DNA of 64,000 nt from Brevibacillus_H ginsengisoli (lineage in GTDB: Bacteria > Bacillota > Bacilli > Brevibacillales > Brevibacillaceae): the NCBI RefSeq assembly GCF_050113715.1, contig NZ_JBNJQR010000001.1, positions 620,001 through 684,000 of the forward strand. The letters run 5' to 3'. How positions within the stretch are numbered: position 1 is the stretch's first letter; the number at the start of each line of letters is the position of its first letter. The notes beneath the pieces were generated by a model. That model was not told the origin of the DNA. It did not search any database and saw nothing but the letters and a program-made list of their open reading frames with translations. Position numbers and translations under genes: made by a program. Shown here piece after piece: positions 39,280 to 49,014 of this stretch.

Positions 39280-40503
39280 ATGAGAGAAGATAAAGCAACT
39301 GGAGGGATAGAGTTGGCAGCCCTTATACAGCGTCACTTCATGATACTGTCGCTCGTTACGGCACTTTTATTCATCAGTACACTTTTTATGGCGAATCAGC
39401 AGAACAGGCTAATCATGCCTTCTCCGACCATACAATTAGCCACTTCTAATCTATCTAGCTTAGCTCTCTTGCAAATCATGAGTACCGAGATTCCTTCTCT
39501 TAATCAAATGGTTCAATCTCCAGTTGAATCAGAGGATGCTACAGTCCTTAACTTTTTATTTCGGATGGCTACGGGGATACAAGCAGGGGATTTACGCAGT
39601 TTATTAGGGAGAGAACTGCCAGGAATGCTGAACTACCAGGATGCCAGATTCATTGTTCGGGGTCAGAAAACGAATTTGGAAGATTTGTACGTGGAATCAG
39701 CCGCTCCACCTGGAATAGCGAACGTCGTGATTGATGAGACTCCACAGTCCACAGACCCTACTGATTCAGCAGCCGACCAGCCTGCCAACGAAAAACCTAA
39801 AACAGAGCCATATCCGACAACCGGCAAACAAAAGGTCGCCTTCGTCTATAACACGCATAATCGTGAATCGTGGTTGAGCGTAGCCAAGTTAGATGAAGTC
39901 ACTCAATCAGTGAATCATCCTACACAAAATATTTCCCTCGTCGGCAAGCACTTTGCCGCGGAGTTGCAGGATAAAGGAATAGGGACGGTTTTCAACAAAA
40001 TTGATTTCTATCAGCAGTTGATAGACGAAGGCAAGAGCTATCCGCTTTCCTATGCGGAGTCGCTTAAGGCCGTACAAGCGGTTAAACAAGAGAACAAAGA
40101 GATGAATTACTTCTTTGATCTTCATCGAGATGGGCCGACACCGCGTGAAAAAACGACAATCAGCATAAATGGAAAGCCGTATGCCCGGTTAATGTTTGTC
40201 ATTGGCACACGCAATAAGCACAGCGATGAAAACGCTGAGTTCGCCAAAAAATTACACGACTTAATGGAGAAAAAGTACCCGGGTCTCTCACGAGGAGTCC
40301 TAACAAAGAGCCAAGAAGAGGGGAATGGGGAGTATAATCAGTCCGTCTCTCCGGGAAGTCTGTTAGTAGAAGTAGGTGGAACTTCCAACAATCTGCAAGA
40401 GTGCAATCGTGCGGCGGAGGCGTTGGCTGATGTCTTTGCCGAGTATTATTGGCAGGCAGAGCGCGCTTCACAGCATATAACATCTGCATCTTCCAAGAGG
40501 TGA
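39280..40503 (+). CDS. spoIIP: Stage II sporulation protein P
   Basis: 407 residues from ATG 39280 (AGGA six bases before); TTG 39313, preceded by the stronger GGAGGG, is a good alternative giving 396 residues. One membrane helix follows the start (MILSLVTALLFISTLFM). The C-terminal half is the SpoIIP amidase/endopeptidase domain: VAFVYNTHNRESWL, YFFDLHRDGP, LLVEVGGTSNNLQE. It degrades septal peptidoglycan with SpoIID and SpoIIM during engulfment. Confidence 0.95.
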   Translation: MREDKATGGIELAALIQRHFMILSLVTALLFISTLFMANQQNRLIMPSPTIQLATSNLSSLALLQIMSTEIPSLNQMVQSPVESEDATVLNFLFRMATGIQAGDLRSLLGRELPGMLNYQDARFIVRGQKTNLEDLYVESAAPPGIANVVIDETPQSTDPTDSAADQPANEKPKTEPYPTTGKQKVAFVYNTHNRESWLSVAKLDEVTQSVNHPTQNISLVGKHFAAELQDKGIGTVFNKIDFYQQLIDEGKSYPLSYAESLKAVQAVKQENKEMNYFFDLHRDGPTPREKTTISINGKPYARLMFVIGTRNKHSDENAEFAKKLHDLMEKKYPGLSRGVLTKSQEEGNGEYNQSVSPGSLLVEVGGTSNNLQECNRAAEALADVFAEYYWQAERASQHITSASSKR

Positions 40504-40511
40504 GTGCTGTT

Positions 40512-40820
40512 TTGAACCTTACGCTTAAGTTTGCCGGGATGATACTCATCCTGTTCGTAGGAGTTGTCATTGGATTGCAAACAGCAGAACGTGGGATTAA
40601 TAAAATTGACGGAACACCTGATCAGAAGCCGCAATCCTTCTACATTACAAAAGTGGATAAAAACGAAGTAGAAATCGCTCTGATGGGCAAACAGATCAAA
40701 TCAACCGCTCCTCACAAAATGGTGAATTACGTAAGCGATACGGGCTCCACGATCGGAACATGGGTACGAAAAGGTACCCAAGGAGCCATAGATTGGCTGT
40801 CTACTTGGTTTCAGCCATAA
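40512..40820 (+). CDS. yqxA: YqxA family protein (DUF3679)
   Basis: A 102-residue protein starting with TTG 40512, seven bases after AGGTGAG. It has one N-terminal membrane helix (FAGMILILFVGVVIGLQTAE), then a small polar domain ending in GTQGAIDWLSTWFQP. The position after gpr-spoIIP matches yqxA of B. subtilis. The function is unknown; the neighbourhood suggests a sporulation role. Confidence 0.85.
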   Translation: MNLTLKFAGMILILFVGVVIGLQTAERGINKIDGTPDQKPQSFYITKVDKNEVEIALMGKQIKSTAPHKMVNYVSDTGSTIGTWVRKGTQGAIDWLSTWFQP

Positions 40821-40864
40821 AACCCTACTCGATCTAGCATTGCTGATCAGTAAGGTTTTTTCTG
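40821..40864 (+). terminator. Intrinsic terminator after yqxA
   Basis: AACCCTACT pairs, with one mismatch, with AGTAAGGTT; GATC/GATC pair inside; six T follow. Confidence 0.75.
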
Positions 40865-40893
40865 TTTAGAGTAAATATTTAGAATTTATTGTG

Positions 40894-40922
40894 TTGCGAA
40901 AAAATTACAATAATGGCATAAT
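40894..40922 (+). promoter_or_regulatory. Promoter of the peptide ABC operon
   Basis: TTGCGA (40894-40899) and CATAAT (40917-40922), 17-base spacer. Confidence 0.65.
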
Positions 40923-40975
40923 GGTCACAGTTAGTCCTATGCAAAAATGATTGGTGAAAAAGAGGGGTGCGGCAC

Positions 40976-41944
40976 TTGACTCAGTCTATTCTTGATATAG
41001 AAAAACTCCGAACGCACTTTTTTACAGACCGTGGAGAAATTCCCGCAGTCGATGGAATTGATTTGTCTATCAATAAAGGCGAAATTTTGGGGATTGTAGG
41101 AGAATCCGGCTGTGGAAAAAGTGTTACCTCGCTTTCCATCATGCGCTTGATTCCGAATCCTCCTGGCAAAATTGTTGGAGGTAGCATCCGATTTAAGGGC
41201 GAGAATCTTGTTGAAGTTAGTGAAGCAAGGATGCGTGAACTACGGGGCAATGAAGTTGCGATGATCTTTCAAGAGCCGATGACTTCACTTAATCCTGTGT
41301 TTACGATTGGCAATCAAATCAGTGAAGCGATTCGCTTACATACGAAGGCGAGTAAAAAAGAAGCTCGCAAGCGTTCAATCGAAATGTTGCAAAAGGTTGG
41401 GATTCCCCGGGCTGAACAAATCGTGGATGAATATCCCCATCAGCTGTCAGGTGGAATGAGACAACGTGTGATGATCGCCATGGCGATGGCTTGCAATCCT
41501 GAATTATTAATCGCCGATGAGCCGACAACCGCGCTTGACGTAACCATTCAGGCGCAGATTTTGGACTTGATGCGCAAGCTGAATGAAGACCAGGGCACGG
41601 CCATTTTGATGATTACCCATGACCTCGGTGTCGTTGCCGAGATGTGTCACCGTGTCATTGTCATGTATGCGGGCAATGTAGTTGAACAAGGGGATGTCCG
41701 GACGATTTTGAAGGATCCGAAGCATCCGTATACGATTGGATTGATTAAGTCGATCCCTAAGCTGGAAGAGAAAAGAGAACGGCTATACTCCATTCCAGGC
41801 AACGTGCCGATTCCAGGCTCTTTGACAGTTGGTTGCCGATTTGCCCCTCGATGTGAGCATACGTCAGACAAGTGTCGAGCCCAGATGCCAGAATTGTCTC
41901 AAGTAAGTGAAGGACACTGGTCTCGTTGCTGGTTGCACGAATAA
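40976..41944 (+). CDS. dppD: Dipeptide/oligopeptide ABC transporter ATP-binding protein (DppD/OppD)
   Basis: A 322-residue ATPase. The start is TTG 40976, eight bases after GAGGGG; an ATG at 40967 overlaps that site. Walker A GESGCGKSV, signature LSGGMRQRV, Walker B LLIADEPTTALDV. The C-terminal oligo_HPY extension with CRFAPRCEH and cysteines (likely iron-sulfur or structural in DppD) is present. It is first in the operon ATPase-ATPase-receptor-permease-permease. Confidence 0.93.
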   Translation: MTQSILDIEKLRTHFFTDRGEIPAVDGIDLSINKGEILGIVGESGCGKSVTSLSIMRLIPNPPGKIVGGSIRFKGENLVEVSEARMRELRGNEVAMIFQEPMTSLNPVFTIGNQISEAIRLHTKASKKEARKRSIEMLQKVGIPRAEQIVDEYPHQLSGGMRQRVMIAMAMACNPELLIADEPTTALDVTIQAQILDLMRKLNEDQGTAILMITHDLGVVAEMCHRVIVMYAGNVVEQGDVRTILKDPKHPYTIGLIKSIPKLEEKRERLYSIPGNVPIPGSLTVGCRFAPRCEHTSDKCRAQMPELSQVSEGHWSRCWLHE

Positions 41945-41960
41945 GCATAAGGAGAGGAGC

Positions 41961-42938
41961 ATGCGCGTGGCTAGGGAGCTATTAAAAGTTAAGAATCTTA
42001 AGAAATATTACGCCATCACAGGCGGTTTACTTGCCCGTGAAATTAGCAAAGTAAAAGCGGTTGATGATATTTCCTTCACACTTCACGAGGGTGAAACATT
42101 AGGATTGGTGGGAGAGAGCGGTTGCGGCAAATCGACAACGGGTCGTTCCATTCTGCGATTGATCGAACCTACGGAAGGCGAAATCTATTTTCAAGATAAG
42201 AATCTGATGGAGCTTGGCAAAAACAGCTTGCGGGAAATGCGACGGGATATGCAAATCGTTTTTCAGGACCCGTTTGCTTCTCTTAATCCCAGACATAATG
42301 TAGAAAAGATTCTGGAAGAGCCACTAATCGTCCATGGTCTCGGTAGTTCCAAAGAAAGAGTGAAACGAGTTCATAAAATGCTCGAAGTGGTAGGCTTATC
42401 CAGCTATCATGCCAAACGCTATCCGCATCAGTTTAGTGGAGGACAGCGTCAACGGATCGGAATTGCCCGTGCGCTGATGACCAATCCCAAGCTAATCGTA
42501 GCGGATGAACCAGTCTCAGCATTGGACGTGTCCATTCAATCCCAAGTGCTCAATCTTATGCAGGATCTGCAAAAGGAATTCCATCTTACCTACCTCTTTA
42601 TTGCTCATGATCTGAGCGTAGTGAAGCATATAAGTGATCGAGTGGGCGTCATGTATTTGGGGCGTATCGTCGAGATTGCTGACAAAGACTCGCTATATGA
42701 AAATCCACAACATCCCTATACGCAGGCCTTATTATCTGCGGCTCCTAATCCAGACCCAGACTGGAAGCAAGAACGCATTATTCTGCAAGGAGATGTGCCG
42801 AGCCCAGCTAATCCTCCATCAGGCTGTACATTTCATACTCGCTGTGCTCACGTAATGGATATCTGCCGAAGTGTGAAACCCGAATTACTAAGCTCGGACG
42901 AAAATCACGCTGTGGCATGTCATCTTTACAAGCAATAA
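41961..42938 (+). CDS. dppF: Dipeptide/oligopeptide ABC transporter ATP-binding protein (DppF/OppF)
   Basis: A 325-residue ATPase from ATG 41961 with GGAGAGGAGC. Walker A GESGCGKST, signature FSGGQRQRI, Walker B IVADEPVSALDVS, and a C-terminal SGCTFHTRCAH extension. It pairs with the preceding ATPase to drive peptide uptake. It lies 16 bases after it. Confidence 0.93.
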   Translation: MRVARELLKVKNLKKYYAITGGLLAREISKVKAVDDISFTLHEGETLGLVGESGCGKSTTGRSILRLIEPTEGEIYFQDKNLMELGKNSLREMRRDMQIVFQDPFASLNPRHNVEKILEEPLIVHGLGSSKERVKRVHKMLEVVGLSSYHAKRYPHQFSGGQRQRIGIARALMTNPKLIVADEPVSALDVSIQSQVLNLMQDLQKEFHLTYLFIAHDLSVVKHISDRVGVMYLGRIVEIADKDSLYENPQHPYTQALLSAAPNPDPDWKQERIILQGDVPSPANPPSGCTFHTRCAHVMDICRSVKPELLSSDENHAVACHLYKQ

Positions 42939-43040
42939 AGCGCATGGAACTTCAACCATCGTGAAGGGGGGATGTTTGGAGCGAGATACATATCCAATTT
43001 CACTGGCAATCGTTATTAATGAATAAGGGGGAATTCGTGA

Positions 43041-44690
43041 ATGAAAAAGAAGCAAATGCTTGGAACGGCACTTACAGGTGCAATAACGGCATCCATGATT
43101 GTAACCGGTTGCAGCTCTCAACCAGCTTCCAAACCAGCTGATAATGCAGCCCAAACTCAACCAACCACAACCGATGCGAACAAAGGCGGTAAAACGTTAA
43201 TCTTTGCTCGTGGTGGAGACGCTGTAACACTGGATGCTATTGCAGCGACAGACGGTGAATCTTTTAGAGTTACCGACAATATTCTTGAGACTCTCGTCAA
43301 TTACAAACCAGGCTCGACAGAAGTAGTACCAGGTTTGGCTGAGAAATGGGAAGTAACACCTGATGGCAAAACCTACACCTTCCACCTTCGTCAAGGCGTG
43401 AAGTTCACAGATGGAACAGACTTTGACGCTGAAGCAGTTGTATTCAACTTTGAACGCTGGATGGACCCAAGCAATCCATTGCACTTAAAAGATCAATTCT
43501 CTTATTTTTCTGACATGTTTGGGGGATTCAAAGGCAGCAAAGATCTTGTCATCGAATCTGTGAAAGCAGTTGACAAACAAACCGTTGAATTCAAGTTGAC
43601 TCACGCGCAAGCTCCTTTCATTAACAACTTGGGTATGACTTGCTTCGGTATCGCTTCTCCTAAAGCGTTGAAAGAGGAAAAAGAAAAATTCGGTGAACAC
43701 CCAGTTGGTACAGGACCATTTATTTTCAAAGAATGGAAACGTGAAGATACCATTACAGTGGAGAAAAATCCAAACTACTGGCAACAAGGCTTGCCGAAGC
43801 TGGATAAAGTAATCTTCAAAGTAATTCCTGATAACACAGCTCGTCTGACTGCACTTAAATCTGGTGAAGTTGACATAATCGAAGGCTTCAATCCAGATGA
43901 CGTGCAATCTGTAAAAGACAGTCCTGATCTGCAATTGATCCTTCGTCCATCCATGAACGTCGGCTATCTTGGGTTTAACAATGAGAAGAAGCCGTTCGAC
44001 AATCCAAAAGTTCGTGAAGCATTAGGTCATGCCATCAACAAACCAGCATTGATCCAAGCGTTCTACGGCGGCTTGGCCCAACCAGCGACAAACATGTTGG
44101 CGCCAAAAGTATGGGGTTACAACGACAGCATCACCGATCGTGATTACAACCTCGACAAGGCCAAGCAATTGCTTGCTGAAGCGGGATATCCGAATGGTTT
44201 TGAAGTTGAATTCATGGCGATGCCGGTAAGCCGTCCATACATGCCTAGCGCACAAAAAACGGCGGAAGCGATCCAACAGGACTTCAATAAAATCGGTGTT
44301 AAAACCAAAATTATCACGTTTGAGTGGGCAACTTACCTTAGCAAATTGAAAAAAGGTGAGTCTCAAATGTTCTTGATTGGTTGGACTGGCGACAATGGAG
44401 ATCCAGACAACTTCCTTGCTACCTTGCTTGACAAAAACACCATTGGCAGCAATAACTACACCCGCTATGCAAGCGAAGATGTTCACAAGCTGTTAATGGC
44501 AGCCCAAACCGAAACCGACCAAGCAAAACGTACTGAGTTGTACAAAAAAGCGCAAGAGTTGATTTTCAAAGATGCGCCAGCGATTCCATTGGTTCACTCT
44601 AATCAAGCAATCGCAGCTTCCAAGAAAGTAAGTGGTTTTGTTCCTTCTCCAACTGGAACAGAAAGCATGGATGTAGTTGACATGCAGTAA
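43041..44690 (+). CDS. Peptide ABC transporter substrate-binding lipoprotein (DppE/DppA-like)
   Basis: A 549-residue protein from ATG 43041 with AAGGGGG. Lipobox VTGC with Cys24. SBP_bac_5 features: DAVTLDAIAATDGESF, PDGKTYTFHLRQGVKFTDGT, HPVGTGPFIFKEWKREDTI, VREALGHAINKPAL, and a PDNFLATLLD loop near the end typical of dipeptide receptors. It delivers peptides to the two permeases downstream. A large stem-loop follows and may raise its expression over them. Confidence 0.92.
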   Translation: MKKKQMLGTALTGAITASMIVTGCSSQPASKPADNAAQTQPTTTDANKGGKTLIFARGGDAVTLDAIAATDGESFRVTDNILETLVNYKPGSTEVVPGLAEKWEVTPDGKTYTFHLRQGVKFTDGTDFDAEAVVFNFERWMDPSNPLHLKDQFSYFSDMFGGFKGSKDLVIESVKAVDKQTVEFKLTHAQAPFINNLGMTCFGIASPKALKEEKEKFGEHPVGTGPFIFKEWKREDTITVEKNPNYWQQGLPKLDKVIFKVIPDNTARLTALKSGEVDIIEGFNPDDVQSVKDSPDLQLILRPSMNVGYLGFNNEKKPFDNPKVREALGHAINKPALIQAFYGGLAQPATNMLAPKVWGYNDSITDRDYNLDKAKQLLAEAGYPNGFEVEFMAMPVSRPYMPSAQKTAEAIQQDFNKIGVKTKIITFEWATYLSKLKKGESQMFLIGWTGDNGDPDNFLATLLDKNTIGSNNYTRYASEDVHKLLMAAQTETDQAKRTELYKKAQELIFKDAPAIPLVHSNQAIAASKKVSGFVPSPTGTESMDVVDMQ

Positions 44691-44704
44691 TAAAACTGAA
44701 CATT

Positions 44705-44757
44705 TACGAATTGAGATAGGGTAAGGGGAGCTCCTCTTCTTACCCTACCCATTCGTA
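44705..44757 (+). other. Stem-loop between receptor and permease genes
   Basis: TACGAAT (44705-44711) pairs with ATTCGTA (44751-44757), and AGGGTAAG (44718-44725) with CTTACCCT (44739-44746). No T run follows, so it is more likely a partial terminator or mRNA stabiliser than a full stop. Confidence 0.65.
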
Positions 44758-44820
44758 TCTTATGCTTTCCTTCATTGTTTCGCGTAAGTTCTATTTGAAT
44801 GAGAAAGTGAGGCGTTCGTC

Positions 44821-45825
44821 TTGCTAGCCTACACCATGCGTCGGTTATTTATGCTCATCCCGGTACTTATAGGAATGTCTATCGTCGTTTTCTCTATTAT
44901 TCACGCTATCCCTGGAGATCCGGCGCAAATGATTTTGGGAGAAAAAGCGAGTAAAGCGTCAGTTATGGCTTTACGTGCTCAATTGGGGTTGGACAACCCG
45001 TTGTATGTACAATATTTTGATTTTTGCAAACAGATTTTATCTGGTGACTTGGGCCAGTCCTTGTTAACCAAGGCGCCGATCTCATCGGAAATCCCACGAT
45101 ATCTGGCTGCTACAGCAGAACTGACGATTGTCAGTATGTTGATTGCCGTGTTCGTTGGTGTGAATGCAGGGATACTCTCTGCGTGGAAACAGAATTCATG
45201 GTTTGACTTTATGGCCATGTTGATTGCCTTGATAGGGGTATCTATACCAGTTTTCTGGCTTGGTTTGATGGAGCAATGGTATTTTGCTCAGGAGCTGAAG
45301 TGGCTTCCTACTGTTGGTCGTGACAATCCGCGTGATCCGGTCGATGCCATCACGCACTTCTATATACTGGATACCATGTTAGCTGGACGTTGGGATCAGC
45401 TGACGGATGTCATCAAACACTTGATCCTTCCAGGTATCGCATTGGGAACAATTCCAATGGCCATAATTGCCCGTATTACGCGCTCCAGTATGTTGGAGGT
45501 AATGCGTTCTGATTACATGCGTACGGCTCGCGCCAAAGGTCTTGGCAATTTCTTTGTCATTTACAAGCATGCGCTGAAAAATGCCTTTATCCCAGTATTA
45601 ACGGTTATTGGATTACAGACAGGACTCTTGTTGGGTGGGGCGATCTTAACGGAGACAATCTTCGGATGGCCGGGGGTCGGACGATATATTTATACGGCAA
45701 TTGGAAACCGCGATTATCCGGTCATTCAGTCAGGGATCCTGGTCATTGCCACACTCTTCGTCTGTATTAATTTGATTGTAGACTTGCTGTACGCGTACAT
45801 TGATCCGCGAATTAAATATCGCTAG
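44821..45825 (+). CDS. dppB: Peptide ABC transporter permease (DppB-like)
   Basis: A 334-residue membrane protein starting with TTG 44821 after GTGAGGCG. It has the usual first helix (MRRLFMLIPVLIGMSIVVFS), IPGDPAQMILGEKAS, about six helices, and the EAA-like loop DYMRTARAKGLGNFFVIYKH before the last helices (ETIFGWPGVGRYIYTAI). The insertion around residues 155-195 is normal for DppB. It lies 15 bases before dppC. Confidence 0.93.
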   Translation: MLAYTMRRLFMLIPVLIGMSIVVFSIIHAIPGDPAQMILGEKASKASVMALRAQLGLDNPLYVQYFDFCKQILSGDLGQSLLTKAPISSEIPRYLAATAELTIVSMLIAVFVGVNAGILSAWKQNSWFDFMAMLIALIGVSIPVFWLGLMEQWYFAQELKWLPTVGRDNPRDPVDAITHFYILDTMLAGRWDQLTDVIKHLILPGIALGTIPMAIIARITRSSMLEVMRSDYMRTARAKGLGNFFVIYKHALKNAFIPVLTVIGLQTGLLLGGAILTETIFGWPGVGRYIYTAIGNRDYPVIQSGILVIATLFVCINLIVDLLYAYIDPRIKYR

Positions 45826-45840
45826 GAGGAGGCACGAGAA

Positions 45841-46740
45841 ATGGCAGAAATGACACCTACTGTACAAAATGTAACCATTCCTGAGAAGACTGAAAAAGTC
45901 TCCTCTCCTTGGCGAGATGCGATGAGGATCTTGTTTCGCAACAAGTTTGCGATTACTGGAATGGTTATCATTCTGTTCTTTATTATTATCGCAGTTCTGG
46001 CGCCCGTGATTACCCATTACCAATACGATGCGGGGGAATTGGTGAATCGCAACAAAGCGCCATCTGCTGAGCATGTGTTTGGAACAGACTACAATGGTCG
46101 GGATATGCTGACCCGGATTGTATACGGAGCCCGAATCTCCTTATGGGTTGGGACATTCTCGGTGTTAGGCTCAATTGTGGCTGGAACCTTACTCGGACTT
46201 GTTGCGGGATATTATGGACGGTGGGCGGATCAGCTGATTTCCCGAATTTTTGATATCATGCTGGCATTCCCTAGTATTTTGCTGGCGATTGCCATTGTTT
46301 CCATCTTAGGTCCGTCTCTTCAGAATGCCTTGCTGGCGATTGCGATCATTAACGTTCCGACATTTGGGCGACTGGTTCGTTCCAGGGTACTCAGCTTAAA
46401 GGAAGAAGAATTCATTACCGCCGCGAGAGCGATGGGAATGAAGGATTCCCGCATTTTGCTGAGGCACATTCTGCCTAATAGCCTTGCACCGGTGATAGTG
46501 ACAGGAACCATGAGTGTAGCTACCGCCATTATCGAAGCGGCTGCACTAGGCTTCCTAGGATTGGGTGCACAAGCGCCTGAGCCGGAATGGGGTAAAATGC
46601 TGGCGGATTCACGTGAATATATCCAAAAAGCGCCGTGGACTGTAATCTTCCCGGGTCTGTCTATCATGTTGACGGTATTAGGGTTCAACCTCATTGGGGA
46701 TGGCTTGCGAGATGCCCTCGACCCACGAATGAAAAACTAA
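45841..46740 (+). CDS. dppC: Peptide ABC transporter permease (DppC-like)
   Basis: A 299-residue membrane protein from ATG 45841 with AGGAGG. It shows the OppC N-terminal helix (FAITGMVIILFFIIIAVLAP), HVFGTDYNGRDMLTRIVYGA, the EAA loop FITAARAMGMKDSRILLRHI, and LPNSLAPVIV. It closes the dpp operon; a strong terminator follows. Confidence 0.93.
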   Translation: MAEMTPTVQNVTIPEKTEKVSSPWRDAMRILFRNKFAITGMVIILFFIIIAVLAPVITHYQYDAGELVNRNKAPSAEHVFGTDYNGRDMLTRIVYGARISLWVGTFSVLGSIVAGTLLGLVAGYYGRWADQLISRIFDIMLAFPSILLAIAIVSILGPSLQNALLAIAIINVPTFGRLVRSRVLSLKEEEFITAARAMGMKDSRILLRHILPNSLAPVIVTGTMSVATAIIEAAALGFLGLGAQAPEPEWGKMLADSREYIQKAPWTVIFPGLSIMLTVLGFNLIGDGLRDALDPRMKN

Positions 46741-46780
46741 TCAGGAATGCAAGCAGGCGAGGAATACATCAGAGCCGATT

Positions 46781-46819
46781 GCAAAGGAGCCCTGCTCAAA
46801 CGAAGACAGGGCTCTTTGC
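46781..46819. terminator. Terminator after the dpp operon, shared with the convergent hydrolase
   Basis: GCAAAG-AGCCCTG (46781-46794) pairs with CAGGGCTCTTTGC (46807-46819); the right arm lies inside the last codons of the convergent gene. Confidence 0.75.
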
Positions 46820-47596
46820 GTTTGAGATAGCGTGTGACTGGACGAACGGACGAAGGAGCTCGTGCAATTGTTCCGCTCCTTTGGTAACTACCTGGTGGCT
46901 AATGTCAGGAATGAAGTGCAGAAAGGAATGATTCAATCCCTGATGTAGCTGTTTGGCGTAAGTGTGCATGGGCTCATCGTTGCCGCCATAGATGAGCAGT
47001 ACGGGTGTTTTTATCTGATGTAACTGTTGTGAGCAGTTATAATGATGACCGGTGACATATAATTCATGTAGAGTGTGGGGATCGGTTCGACGCATGTGTT
47101 CGATCCACTTCTGTTGTTCATGTTCATCGGAGAGGTGAGAGGAACTGATTGTTCTGGCGAGAACCCCGACGGCACCCATCTGTGAGAGAGCTTGAGCCGT
47201 AAGATACCGAGTGTGCAGGAATAATGTGTTCACTTCCGAATATCCGCTGACCAGAATGGCGGAACTTACTTTATGGGGATAACGAAGCAGATATTCCAAG
47301 GCTAGCGAGGCTCCTTGTGAGTAGCCACAGAGTGTGAATTGATCTAGCTCCAATTGCTCAACCAGATAATCAATAAGTTGAGCCAATGATTCGGTACAGA
47401 GTTTCCCTTTTATTGGGGAGCTTCCGCCATGTCCAGGCAGATCGGGAATGATTAAGCGAAAATCTTGGGCTAATGGGGCCTGGTATTGGAAGTTCACATG
47501 ACCGATGCATGGCGCATGGATGAATAGGAGAGCATGGCCTGTCCCCTGATCAATATACTCAAGGATGGATTGATCAGGTAAAAGAATCTGATTCAT
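46796..47596 (-). CDS. Alpha/beta hydrolase
   Basis: A 266-residue protein from ATG 47596 with GAGGTGAC upstream. Oxyanion region LLFIHAPCIGHVNF (here HAP rather than HG), IPDLPGHGGS, nucleophile elbow GYSQGASLA with the catalytic Ser, Asp in LLIYGGNDEPMHT, and His in ISHQVV. It resembles small carboxylesterase or MhpC-type hydrolases; substrate not predictable. Complete, unlike the hydrolase remnant at 9.8-10.3 kb. Confidence 0.88.
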   Translation of the reverse strand: MNQILLPDQSILEYIDQGTGHALLFIHAPCIGHVNFQYQAPLAQDFRLIIPDLPGHGGSSPIKGKLCTESLAQLIDYLVEQLELDQFTLCGYSQGASLALEYLLRYPHKVSSAILVSGYSEVNTLFLHTRYLTAQALSQMGAVGVLARTISSSHLSDEHEQQKWIEHMRRTDPHTLHELYVTGHHYNCSQQLHQIKTPVLLIYGGNDEPMHTYAKQLHQGLNHSFLHFIPDISHQVVTKGAEQLHELLRPFVQSHAISNAKSPVFV

Positions 47597-47732
47597 AATG
47601 TCACCTCATCTCTAGGGTTGCATACCGGGGGCGAAAACTTGCATGCTCCCTTCTCTTTTTTTACGGAAGATGATATTCTCGGCATGTGGTGCAAATCAAC
47701 TCAATATCTTATAGAGGGATAGGTGAATACAT

Positions 47733-48824
47733 ATGAACATGACGCGTATCGACAAACTACATACCTTTATGGAACAGAATCAACTGGATGCTATTTTGAT
47801 CACACTCCCTAAGCACGTTTACTATCTAACCCACTTCCATAGCGATCCGCATGAGCGTTTCATGGGCTTGGTACTAGTCCGTGGGGAGGCGCCGGTATTG
47901 ATCGTGCCAGCGCTTGACAGGGAAGCGGCAGCCGAAGCGACTGGAATGCAGAACATCCTTACGCATACGGATACCCAGAACGCTTATGAAGTGCTGAAGC
48001 AAGCCTTACCGGTCTCTTTGGTACGAATGGGACTGGAGAAAAGTCATTTTACCTTGACACGTTTTGAAGCCATGCAAGAAGTCATTCACGCGTCTGAATA
48101 CATCGATATAGATGAACCGCTGAAACAAATGCGGATGATCAAGACCTCGGATGAAGTGCTACGAATGAAGCGAGCGGTTCAAGTAGTGGAGGATGTCCTG
48201 CGTGCAGGGCTAAAGAAAGTGCAAGCAGGTGTCACTGAGGTTGAGATCGTTGCCGAGCTGGAATACCAGATGAAGAAGCTGGGGGCGGAATCACCTGCGT
48301 TTACAACGATTGTATTGGCGGGAGAGAAAGGCGCATTGCCGCACGGTCATGCCGGTAGCCGCAAGATCCAGGCCGGAGAGCTTCTGCTGTTTGATTTAGG
48401 GGTTTATGTGGATGGTTATGCCTCAGATATTACCCGTACCTTCGCGGTGGGTGAAGTGAATGGCAAGCTCAAAGAAATTTACGAAACAGTACTAGCGGGT
48501 AACCTTGCAGGTATTGATGCGGTTCGTCCAGGTGTTACATTAGCGAGTGTCGATCGAGCTGCACGCGACGTCATCGCTGCCAGAGGTTATGGTGAATACT
48601 TTATTCACCGATTGGGTCACGGATTGGGTATTGACGTGCACGAGTATCCTTCTGTACATGAACAGAATCAAGACATGTTGCAAGCGGGAATGGTCTTCAC
48701 CATTGAACCTGGCGTGTATATCCCAGGTTTAGCGGGGGTAAGAATAGAAGATGATGTGATTGTGACGGAGAATGGTGTAGAAGTTTTGACAACGTTCCCG
48801 AAAGAACTAACTGTCATCGGATAG
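47733..48824 (+). CDS. M24 family Xaa-Pro aminopeptidase/dipeptidase
   Basis: A 363-residue enzyme from ATG 47733 with AGGTGA upstream. It has the creatinase-type N-terminal domain (MEQNQLDAILITLPKHVYYL) and the pita-bread catalytic domain with metal ligands in LLFDLGVYVDGYASDITRTF (two Asp), HRLGHGLGIDVHE (His), FTIEPGVYIPG (Glu) and VRIEDDVIVT (Glu). It removes residues next to proline from peptides in the cytosol. Near the peptide importer, a sensible partner, though not in the same operon. Confidence 0.92.
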   Translation: MNMTRIDKLHTFMEQNQLDAILITLPKHVYYLTHFHSDPHERFMGLVLVRGEAPVLIVPALDREAAAEATGMQNILTHTDTQNAYEVLKQALPVSLVRMGLEKSHFTLTRFEAMQEVIHASEYIDIDEPLKQMRMIKTSDEVLRMKRAVQVVEDVLRAGLKKVQAGVTEVEIVAELEYQMKKLGAESPAFTTIVLAGEKGALPHGHAGSRKIQAGELLLFDLGVYVDGYASDITRTFAVGEVNGKLKEIYETVLAGNLAGIDAVRPGVTLASVDRAARDVIAARGYGEYFIHRLGHGLGIDVHEYPSVHEQNQDMLQAGMVFTIEPGVYIPGLAGVRIEDDVIVTENGVEVLTTFPKELTVIG

Positions 48825-48889
48825 ATGGTAGCATTTTCCACTAGTATTTGTTAGAATACAGAAGGGGAAATGACATCACTAAGTAAGAA

Positions 48890-48919
48890 GGACCGCAAGT
48901 GCGGGAACACCTGCGGCCC
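48890..48919 (-). terminator. Likely terminator of the toxin mRNA
   Basis: GGACCGCA / TGCGGCCC stem; on the minus strand it is followed by TTCTTACTT. It lies about 80 bases after the toxin stop, the distance expected for long 3' regions of type I toxin mRNAs. Confidence 0.5.
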
Positions 48920-48921
48920 TG

Positions 48922-49014
48922 TACAATAGACGTCCCCTCATAGGGGCGGCTCCATAAAGCACTGAGGAGTAGATCACCGAGTTGTTGGGCTCAAGGGTGA
49001 TCTACTTCTTTTTG
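48922..49014 (+). ncRNA. Putative antisense antitoxin RNA
   Basis: A plus-strand transcript ending at the strong hairpin AGTAGATCACC (48968-48978) / GGTGATCTACT (48996-49006) with TTCTTTTT would be antisense to the 3' part of the toxin mRNA, as with RatA/TxpA-type pairs. TACAAT at 48922-48927 is one possible -10; TAGAAT at 48852-48857 is another. The 5' end is therefore uncertain. Confidence 0.55.

Noticed and set aside
43485..43934. Antisense frame within the peptide-binding gene
   Set aside because: Shadow of a clear SBP_bac_5 gene; hydrophobic-aromatic product typical of reverse complements.
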